In this document: positions 57,172 to 64,000 of the stretch, in pieces | How positions within the stretch are numbered: position 1 is the first letter of the stretch | How the letters are laid out: every line of letters begins with the position of its first letter | DNA from: Rhynchopus euleeides | Taxonomy: Eukaryota; Euglenozoa; Diplonemea; Diplonemida; Diplonemidae | Length of the DNA: 64,000 bases | NCBI GenBank assembly: GCA_963210315.1 | Contig: OY723278.1 | Span: forward strand, 1,674,001 to 1,738,000 | Reading direction: 5' to 3' | Made by a program: the position numbers and the translations under genes | Notes under the pieces: model-generated | What the model was told of the DNA's origin: nothing | Database searches by the model: none | Seen by the model: only the letters and a program-made list of their open reading frames with translations

Positions 57172-57981
57172 CCGTAAACGGAAAAAGGGTGGACCGTAAA
57201 AATGTTCCAAGTTCCCAAAAAAAGGCCAAACGTTCCATCTTTTTTACGGTCCACCATTTATTGGGACTGAATATGGAAAAGACAATGCGTTTTTCGCCCG
57301 CGGGCTGGTGGGTTGCGGGGCGCGGACTGCGGCCTCCACGCCGCAGACACCCACACGTAGGCCTCCCGACCTCCCAGCTTTGGACCCTCCTTCCACCACC
57401 GCAACCAACACCAGCAAGAGAAGCAAGTCCTCCCTGCGTGTGGAAAAGGCACGATCACCACCACTCACCTCGAGACTCACCCACCACCACACCTCGAGAA
57501 GTGTAGTACCATGCAAGGAGCATTCCGGTAGAAGTAAAAGTAGAACCTGCTGCACGAGCCCACAAAAGCAGCCACAGTACGGCAGGGCGCGCAGACAGAA
57601 GCTGAGACCACCGGGCTCCCTCCAGATGTAAATTCGTGAATCAGTGCCCGGAAAATTCAGGGAAATCGTACTCCTTTAGTGTAGTACACCCTGCAGTAAC
57701 TGTGGGAGAACAGTTCCCGGACGATGGTGAGCGCACACTCTGTGCTGAGGCCCTGTGGTGTTAATCCTGCAGCTTCAGTCGTACGATTTCCTTGGTTCCT
57801 TCGCGACTTCGTCGCGAAGGAACTCGTAAAAAAAACCGCCAAGTCCACGATCCCAACCGTAAAATAGGTGGACCGTAAAAATGTTCCAAGTTCCGGAAAA
57901 ATCCCATTTGTTCCATCTTTTTTACGGTCCACCTATAGTACGGTTCACCTTTATTACGGTCCACAATATTTCCGTTTACGG
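57172..57981. mobile_element. Nested 810-bp TIR element with TA duplication
   Basis: The ends are CCGTAAACGGAAA on both sides (inverted), followed inward by GTGGACCGTAA. TA is duplicated at 57170-57171 and 57982-57983. Just inside each end a similar hairpin of about 66 bp (GTGGACCGTAAAAATGTTCC ... TTTTTTACGGTCCAC) occurs at about 57191-57256 and 57869-57934, in direct orientation. No ORF is supported in the middle. TA targeting fits Tc1/mariner-like or related MITEs. It split the host element's coding region. Confidence 0.8.
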
Positions 57982-57993
57982 TATATCCATTCG

Positions 57994-58752
57994 ATGAGCC
58001 ACTGGTTTGATCCAGAAGATGCACACCCCCTCGCCCTGAGTGACGAGGAACTGGAGAGGGGGAATGGCGTCCCCAAACGCCATGCCCTGAGGGTGACATC
58101 GCAGCAGACCGCCGAACGGGACCTGCTGCTCTTCGAAATGCAGAGGACCAAAGGCAAGGGGTGCGGCCTGCTGGACCAACCGAGCACCCCGACCCTCCTG
58201 AAGTTCGGCGCGATAAAGCTTTGCTGCTGTGTCACTGCGAGGAACGCTTGTTGGAAGGGAGCAACGGCAGCACTGCAGCGGAGACTCGAGTCCCTCAGCC
58301 TTGGATCTCACGTCACAAAAAGGGGGCGATGGGGCCAACAATTTCTGGGCGACCCGGAAAACACCACTCCAAAGGCAACGCTGCTCGCATGCATCTGCAA
58401 GTCCAAATCCTGGGGCAACAGCGAGGATGTGCCAGAAGTGCCAGAACCAACACCATCCGGTACAGTGCCTGTGCAGCAGCATATCTGCATTGTGTGCTCC
58501 AAAGTTGTCCACACGAGAGAAGCACTGTTTGCGCATTATGATGCTGCACATCGGCCACAAAACAACGCGCCGTGTCAGACCTGCACTGTCACATGCCAGG
58601 AGTGCGGCAAACGGGCAAAATCGAAGGGACTGAGCCAGCACTACCTCAGTCACCATTCGCGCGTGCTGACACAAAAGCGTTGCTGTGTTTGTTTCGAGCT
58701 CTTTAAAACCACTGTAAAGCGCGACGAGCACATGAGATCCGCGCACCCGTAA
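57994..58752 (+). CDS. C2H2 zinc-finger protein of the TIR element (252 aa, possibly 3' part only)
   Basis: The frame from the ATG at 57994 (MSHWFDPEDAHPLALSDEEL) ends at a TAA at 58750-58752. Three C2H2 fingers fill the C-terminus: C165/C168/H181/H186, C201/C204/H216/H220-221 and C230/C233/H246/H251. Residues 1-160 are basic with a Cys-rich patch (CCCV at 77-80) and match nothing I know. The frame is open upstream only through the nested element. Before that insertion, the sequence probably continued from the decayed ORF ending at 57169. The fingers would suit a DNA-binding transposition protein recognising the terminal repeats, which is inference. Confidence 0.6.
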   Translation: MSHWFDPEDAHPLALSDEELERGNGVPKRHALRVTSQQTAERDLLLFEMQRTKGKGCGLLDQPSTPTLLKFGAIKLCCCVTARNACWKGATAALQRRLESLSLGSHVTKRGRWGQQFLGDPENTTPKATLLACICKSKSWGNSEDVPEVPEPTPSGTVPVQQHICIVCSKVVHTREALFAHYDAAHRPQNNAPCQTCTVTCQECGKRAKSKGLSQHYLSHHSRVLTQKRCCVCFELFKTTVKRDEHMRSAHP

Positions 58753-58907
58753 GTGAGGGGGGGGGGTGTTTGGCAGTTCAGGTACGTAGGTGATTTTGTT
58801 TGTCCTCGAGAGCGGAGTGACGTCGTGGGAGGGAGTTGTTTTACCAGGCCCCCTGCCCACCTGGATGGCTCACCCCCCTCCTGGTGGTCCACCGGTGGGC
58901 AGCCCCT

Positions 58908-59212
58908 TCACCAACTAGGAATTGTAAATGGAAAGTAATGGGGGGTGGGTCTGTGCAGGGAAGATAGCTCGGCGTGAAAAATAACCTGATGCCATGCAAG
59001 GTACTCCCCTAGTTTTCAATGGAAATTGGCCCATATCAACAGGAAATGGCTGGAACACCCGTCGTTTCAGCAGGTTCACCCGTCGTGCCGACGGGTGGCA
59101 CCCGTCGACTCGACAGGTCCACCCGTCGAGTCGACGGGTGCCACCCGTCGTTTCACCCGTCGTCATTTCACCCGTCGTCCCGACTAGTCGTCCGGGCGAC
59201 TAGTCCGTGGTG
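58908..59212 (-). repeat. 305-bp terminal inverted repeat, right
   Basis: Inverted partner of 55435-55739, ending CCGTGGTG. The outer part carries additional CACCCGTCGT repeats compared with the left copy. Confidence 0.88.
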
Positions 59213-59777
59213 CACCCGCGTGTGGCGGTGCCCGCCTCCGTTACCACGGAGGCTGTCTGCCGTGGCACACCCACCTGTTCTGTTATGGCCCTGCCCCTAC
59301 GTTCCTGCAAACAAAGGCCGGATGGGGGGGGGGGGGGGGGTTGGTCCGAACCTCGAAGCCTTTCTGCTGCTGATTCAGTTCTGGTTCTACATGGCGCGGG
59401 GGGTATTCATCACAGCCCGAGGGCCTGAGGAAGAAAAGCGATGTGGCACTCCCCGCCCCACACCCGCCCCCCCCCCCCCCCCATTCACCTTCACCACACC
59501 CTCCACCACACTCGCTGCCGGCTGCCGTATATTTCGCAGAGCACCACCGCTGCCGCCAATCATACAGCACGCAGATACGCCCACACAAACACACACGCCG
59601 TTATTTTTATCGAGCGTCCCTCCATTCGTTCTCTTTGACACACGCCCCCTCTCGGACCGCTGCGGACTGCCGGCGGAGCCATCATGCTTGAAGGCGGCTG
59701 AAACAGCCTCTCGGCTGTGCTGTTGCGCACAGCGAGCAGACTGTGACCCCCCCCCCCCCTTAGCATCCGCCGCTGCA
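59213..59777 (+). other. Upstream region of the long ORF
   Basis: Contains G- or C-tracts at about 59324-59340, 59468-59482 and 59747-59759. The last, followed by TTAG, looks like a 3' splice site 14 bp before the chosen ATG, so a 5'-UTR intron is plausible. The downstream frame stays open through here by chance, but it crosses the inverted repeat of the neighbouring transposon and I do not count it as coding. A promoter cannot be pinpointed. Confidence 0.45.
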
Positions 59778-62700
59778 ATGCTGGTCGGGACGGTGCACCC
59801 GATGGAGGGTGACGGCGTCAGCGCGGCCCTTTTCGATCATCTCGCGAAGGAGAACAAAGGGCTGTCGTCGGCGCGTGTCTGGATCCCCTCGACTGTCCTG
59901 TTTGAACAGGGCTTTGCGAAGGCGTGGTATTTCTCTGAGCGGGTCACAAAGCCTGGTGAAAATGGAGGCAAGCGACGCTTCGTCGAGGTCAAGAAACGCA
60001 CTGGGAAGGACTGCGACCTCGAGGTTATCAAACAGGTGATGCTGAAGGACGCCGCAGAGGGTGAGATATGTGCCGTGTTCCTCTCGATCTCCGGGCGTGA
60101 TGTTTCGGAAAAGGGCAGGGCGACCTACTTCACCCCGTCCACCCTGAAGGCCTTCCTCCGCTCGCAGATGCAGAAGCCGAAGGGGCTCCTCCAGAAGTTT
60201 GTCAAGCCGAGGTCCCTCAACAACAATGTGATAGTGTGCACCTGGAGCCCGAACTTCATGGTGACGGAGCTCATCCGGAACAGGCACTCCCTTTGTGACA
60301 AATATGTCGACCCGGCAACCCGTGCCGTCACGTTTGAAGCCGATTCGATGGAGTGCACTGTCTCGTCTGTCAGCTCCTCGGTGCGGCGCCTCCTGCAGGA
60401 GCAGTGCATGAGCATAGTCAGCCACTTCCTCTCCACAGACCACCTTCAGATCGCACGCATGATGCTCTACTTCAAGGTGGACTGCAGCAGCAACCTCCGG
60501 CTCCTCTTCTCCAGCTCCATCCGCATCATCGAGCCGAAGAACACATCGCGCGATGTCAGCTCACCTGTCAATCTCTCGGTGAAGCTCCTGTCGGGCCGCC
60601 CGGATGACGCAGCTCAAGGGAGGATTGGCCCTGTGAAGGACCACGCATACAAGGCCACAGGCTACGGAAGCGACGAGCTGTGCACCGTGCTGACGGAGGG
60701 GGAGAAGCGCAGCCGACACCTCCTCGCCTCTGCGGTGTTCGCCGACGCGCTCCCCGTCACAGACTCCAACTCCGGGAAGGCATCCCCGACCCGCCTGACC
60801 CGATCCAAGATCAAGAGCGCTGCGGTGCTCGCCCTCCTGCAGTGCGCGAGGGATGCACAGCGCGTCGACAAAGCCCACAGCACCAACGAGGCTCTCTTCA
60901 CCATCATGGCCTCCGCCACACGGGCAGCGAAGCCAGCCCCCCCGGTGCCACCCATTGCCGCCGTTGTCGCTGCCGCGAAGCAGCATGCCTCCACGGCACC
61001 CGCTGCCCTCGACGTGCCGAAGGAGCACAGCACGGCGAAACGCGGCTCCTCCGCGATACACCGCGTGGCCCCCGAGAGGAAGCCGTCACGCGTGCCCAGC
61101 GCTGCTGCGGGTCAGCGGCAGGAGCCCGACCCGCAGGCAGCCCCTGCCATCGGGAGGAACACGCTGCCCGCAACGGCGGAGGCGGAGGACGAAGGGGCCC
61201 GGCAGCGGCAGCGCATCGCCTGGAAGCAGTGGGGTGCGGAAGCAAAGGCGGGCACGGCTGGAACCGCCTCACCCGCTTCTGCGAAGCAGCAGCAACCTCC
61301 GCTCCCCCAGCAGCAGCACGCCCAGCTCGGCGGGAGCCCGACACAGCCCACGCCGCAGCACACGCCGGCCCCCCTTCTGAGCGAGCGCGGTGCGGCAGCC
61401 TCGCCCTCCCCAGGCGCAGGGGCGGAGGGCATGGTGGTGGCGCTGCCGCTCAGCCAGGTCGACTCGCCGCCCGCCCCGCATCCCTCGAAACAGTACGCCT
61501 TTGCCTATAGGGTTGGGAAGAGCAACTATGTGCACTGCGGCGCGAATGAGGCGGGGGGTTTGGCGGAAGGCAAGGCGGCGCAGGGGCTGCTGCCCGGCAG
61601 GGGTGCCGCGTTGGGTGCGGTGGGGCAGAAGAAGGCGGGTGCGGCAGCACCGCCCCAGCCCTCCTCCCCGCGGGCGGCGGAGGAGGCGAAGATACGCGCG
61701 GAGAGCATCAAGAAGAAGAGGGTTTTCCTGAGGCAGCTGCGGGCGGAGACACTGCCTGACCAGGGTGTGCAGTGTGTTGCCGACGAGAGCATCTTCCTGA
61801 CGAACCCGAGGTTCAGCCAAATGCAGCCCCGGCCTGTTTCGCCATACCGAGGGGGTGATCTGGGTGGGGGCGGGTGCGCCCTCTCCCCGCTTGGCGTTGC
61901 AGCGCATCCTGCGGACAACCTGGTGCCTCTTGTGGGGAGCCCTGCCTACAGCCAGTCGTACACCGTGAATATTGCGAACAGCAGGTTTAACAAGAAGGAT
62001 CTCGATGAGTATGCATCAAGCAACTACCGGTTCTTCAACAGCAGCGTGGTTGATGTTGTTCTGCCGAGCATGATTCCGCCATCCCTGCAGAGGGCCGGCG
62101 GCGTGGGGGGCGGGGGTGGTGCCGGCGGCAACGTTACGGCCGCGTCCCCCAGCGCAGCCTTCCCCAGGGGTGACTCGCCGCAGCAGCAGCAAGGTTATGG
62201 GGAGGGCACGCCGCCCCTTGGGGCGCGAGGGTATCCCCCGCAGGCGCACCGCCAGCAGCAGCAGCAGCACCACCACCACCACCGGCACCACCGGCCCCTC
62301 GCGCAGAGGGGGGGTGTGGTGGGTGCGGCTGGGGGGAGCGTGTTGGTCCGGGCTCCGGATCCGTTTCCATCGAGGTCACGCCACCCCTCGGGGCATGGGG
62401 GTCTGCCCCTGACGCCGCATGGGGTGCCGCAGCGGGTGCATTCGTCAAAGGCGTTGGGCGGTGGGGCACGGCTCGGCAACCCACCGGTGGGGCAGGCCTT
62501 GCCGATGCCGAGGGCAAAGGATGCACCACCATCCCCACGGGCGGGTGGCGGAGGGGTGGCGGAAGGAATCACACGGCGCGACGGCGCCCCGCCTGCGGTG
62601 CGGAGCGCGCGGGGTGCCGGAGGAGCGGGGGCCGATGCAGCGGCACCACCCGTGCCTGGGTCTGATCGGGAGGATGACCTGCACTTCGAGGAGGAGGAGG

Positions 62701-63794
62701 AGGAAGCCCATAACGACACGAGCCGGGTGGGGCGTGTGCCGGCATCTGCGCCCGCTGCTCCGCAGGGCGCCGGGAAGGAGTGCACTGCACCCAAGAGGCA
62801 GCGGCGCCAGCTTCTCGCTGAGGGCGGTGTGTCCCCTGCAGGCGGTGGGGCCTCCATAGACAGCCCCGTGGTGGCTGAGGCATTCCTCGGTGGGTATGAC
62901 GAGCAGGCCTTGCTGGAGGCGCATAAGGATATGTCCGAAGCTGAGAGGGTTGCCGTAGCGCAGCGCGTGTCGCGTGGGATTGAGGAGTCCAGGACGTACC
63001 TCTCTGAACTCTGCTATGCGGTGTATAGTCACTTCATGGGTGCGGCGCGTCAGCACTATTATGTCGAGCCGCCTAAGGATCTCCCTTTTCTGACCTGGTC
63101 TGTTCTGGCGGTGGTTTTACGCCGGTTCCGCCCGCAGAGCGTGCGGACCGCTGCGTTCTGCACGAAAGACGTTCCGAGGCATGTCGCAGATTCGGACAAC
63201 GGGTCCGACGACGAGGCGGGTGTGGACACAACCCTTCTCCCGTGGCCTGTGGGGCAGCACCGCCCCACGTCCTCCTTCACCCGCCGGAAGCAGGTGAAGC
63301 TGACGATGCGGCAGCTGGAGGAGAAGGAGGCTCGGCAGAAGAAGCGGCTGGCTGCCTACAAGGAGGAGTTTGAGTCGCAGCTGCGGGTGAACCGGGCCAG
63401 ACTTTTGGATGGATACCTCGGTTCTGCCATGTGCAGGTGGCCCCCTGAAGAGGCGATCGACCTGGCATGGGGCGATGCAGGCGCGTCTGAGGATGACGAT
63501 GCAGGCGATGATGGCGGTGCGTCTCCTGGAGAGGCAAAGCCCAGGCAGGCCATGTTTTCCTCGGCGTACCGCAGTGAAGCTGTGTCGCTTGTGCTGCCTC
63601 TGTGCCAGTCGGGGGTGCTTTTGGCGAAGGGCGAAGGCGAACAGCTGTCACTCCTCGACCCGTTTGTTACGGAGCAGCCAGCAGGGCTGCTGCTGCGTGC
63701 GGTGAGGTGTTGGGAGATCCAGAAGCAGCTGGATCTGAGGGTTCCCGAGGCGCCGCTGCTTCCGATGGCTTGCGTGGATCCGGAGCAGGAGTGA
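59778..63794 (+). CDS. Large, mostly disordered protein of unknown function (1338 aa)
   Basis: A single uninterrupted frame from the ATG at 59778 to TGA. The ATG is chosen because upstream in-frame sequence is transposon and C-tract. Residues 1 to about 270 look globular: MLVGTVHPMEGDG, a Lys-rich FVEVKKRTGKDCDLEVIKQV, and RMMLYFKVDCSSNLRLLFSS. They have the conserved, non-repetitive feel of a domain, but I cannot name it. Residues about 330-990 are low-complexity Ala/Pro/Gln/Gly, with a His-rich run (HHHHHRHH), followed by an acidic run (EEEEEE). The C-terminal about 320 residues regain structure, with a charged coiled-coil-like segment (LTMRQLEEKEARQKKRLAAY). No membrane segment or signal peptide. 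GC-rich third positions are maintained throughout, which supports coding. Start and end are otherwise unverified; introns are not needed. Confidence 0.8.
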   Translation: MLVGTVHPMEGDGVSAALFDHLAKENKGLSSARVWIPSTVLFEQGFAKAWYFSERVTKPGENGGKRRFVEVKKRTGKDCDLEVIKQVMLKDAAEGEICAVFLSISGRDVSEKGRATYFTPSTLKAFLRSQMQKPKGLLQKFVKPRSLNNNVIVCTWSPNFMVTELIRNRHSLCDKYVDPATRAVTFEADSMECTVSSVSSSVRRLLQEQCMSIVSHFLSTDHLQIARMMLYFKVDCSSNLRLLFSSSIRIIEPKNTSRDVSSPVNLSVKLLSGRPDDAAQGRIGPVKDHAYKATGYGSDELCTVLTEGEKRSRHLLASAVFADALPVTDSNSGKASPTRLTRSKIKSAAVLALLQCARDAQRVDKAHSTNEALFTIMASATRAAKPAPPVPPIAAVVAAAKQHASTAPAALDVPKEHSTAKRGSSAIHRVAPERKPSRVPSAAAGQRQEPDPQAAPAIGRNTLPATAEAEDEGARQRQRIAWKQWGAEAKAGTAGTASPASAKQQQPPLPQQQHAQLGGSPTQPTPQHTPAPLLSERGAAASPSPGAGAEGMVVALPLSQVDSPPAPHPSKQYAFAYRVGKSNYVHCGANEAGGLAEGKAAQGLLPGRGAALGAVGQKKAGAAAPPQPSSPRAAEEAKIRAESIKKKRVFLRQLRAETLPDQGVQCVADESIFLTNPRFSQMQPRPVSPYRGGDLGGGGCALSPLGVAAHPADNLVPLVGSPAYSQSYTVNIANSRFNKKDLDEYASSNYRFFNSSVVDVVLPSMIPPSLQRAGGVGGGGGAGGNVTAASPSAAFPRGDSPQQQQGYGEGTPPLGARGYPPQAHRQQQQQHHHHHRHHRPLAQRGGVVGAAGGSVLVRAPDPFPSRSRHPSGHGGLPLTPHGVPQRVHSSKALGGGARLGNPPVGQALPMPRAKDAPPSPRAGGGGVAEGITRRDGAPPAVRSARGAGGAGADAAAPPVPGSDREDDLHFEEEEEEAHNDTSRVGRVPASAPAAPQGAGKECTAPKRQRRQLLAEGGVSPAGGGASIDSPVVAEAFLGGYDEQALLEAHKDMSEAERVAVAQRVSRGIEESRTYLSELCYAVYSHFMGAARQHYYVEPPKDLPFLTWSVLAVVLRRFRPQSVRTAAFCTKDVPRHVADSDNGSDDEAGVDTTLLPWPVGQHRPTSSFTRRKQVKLTMRQLEEKEARQKKRLAAYKEEFESQLRVNRARLLDGYLGSAMCRWPPEEAIDLAWGDAGASEDDDAGDDGGASPGEAKPRQAMFSSAYRSEAVSLVLPLCQSGVLLAKGEGEQLSLLDPFVTEQPAGLLLRAVRCWEIQKQLDLRVPEAPLLPMACVDPEQE

Positions 63795-64000
63795 TGGGGG
63801 TGTGGTCAAACGGGAGGGTGGGTTGGATGGTCAGCCCACAAAAACTGGAAGGGGTTCCAGTCACCAGCTGATTGTCATGCTCCCCAAGAAGGCTAATTTA
63901 CAACCGGCCCACACTCTTCCTTTCTATCTGGACTCGGCGTTGATCTGGTAGAGCTGTGCTGGGTAGGTTGGGGTCGCGGGGTGTTTGCGTGCGACAGTGG
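63795..64000 (+). other. 3' flank, no feature seen
   Basis: Short sequence after the long ORF. No AATAAA signal and no further ORF can be supported before the window ends. Confidence 0.5.

Larger units (their letters stand above)
55435..59212 (+). mobile_element. 3.78-kb element with 305-bp inverted ends
   Basis: 55435-55739 and 58908-59212 are inverted copies. The inner part (from GGCACCCGTCGACTCG inward to CTAGTTGGTGA) is nearly identical; the outer 80 bp differ in the number and order of CGACGGGTG/ACTAGTCG motifs. The outer tips are CACCACGGACTAGTCG. Only a CA dinucleotide is shared by both flanks, so the target duplication is uncertain. The interior carries a decayed ORF (56009-57169), a C2H2 zinc-finger ORF (57994-58752) and a nested 810-bp element. 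Long ends with internal motif repeats recall MULE- or foldback-type transposons, but no known transposase motif is visible. Confidence 0.8.

Noticed and set aside
59019-59777. N-terminal extension of the long ORF (253 more codons)
   Set aside because: It runs through the transposon's inverted repeat and C-tracts. A splice-acceptor-like site lies between it and the ATG at 59778.

Overview
The window looks like nuclear DNA of a eukaryotic protist. The protein genes have GT-AG introns, with donors usually reading GTATG. One gene is a plant/protist-style EF-hand plus cyclic-nucleotide-binding K+ channel. Several cut-and-paste DNA transposons are present, and there is very little bacterial-style gene packing. 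An alveolate such as a chromerid is my best guess, but that is inference from protein style, not a database match.

Layout. (1) Positions 1-32.8 kb are almost entirely one 31-bp minisatellite. There are about 548 head-to-tail monomers at 341-17310 and about 418 at 19747-32706. They are interrupted by a 2.4-kb insert that carries three tandem 620-650-bp poly(A)-ended units. Both outer edges carry the same 98-bp direct repeat. A stub of the same satellite in opposite orientation opens the window. The monomers are arranged in higher-order repeats, and the 31-bp phase never slips. (2) 33.1-39.3 kb holds three 3' exons of a channel paralogue. Its intron is split by a complete 4.6-kb hAT transposon (8-bp target duplication, hAT-like ends, a transposase of about 1320 aa on the minus strand). 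(3) 42.35-44.87 kb is the EF-hand/cNMP-gated channel gene, in tandem with the paralogue and sharing its intron phases; its last exon was not found. (4) 44.9-59.2 kb is a gene-poor transposon graveyard. It holds a BED-finger remnant, GAA-loop hairpins, three families of 185-400-bp tandem repeats, a 107-bp MITE, a 2.1-kb AT-rich TIR element, a foldback element with perfect 341-bp arms, and a 3.78-kb element with 305-bp inverted ends. The last of these carries a decayed ORF and a C2H2 zinc-finger ORF and has itself been invaded by an 810-bp TA-flanked element. (5) 59.78-63.79 kb is one long intronless ORF for a 1338-residue, largely disordered protein of unknown function.

The two channel paralogues form a tandem duplication. 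If the upstream paralogue is intact, the giant satellite lies in one of its introns or just upstream of a truncated copy. The very long ORFs on the minus strand of the satellite are a by-product of a stop-free monomer whose length is not a multiple of three; I do not treat them as genes.
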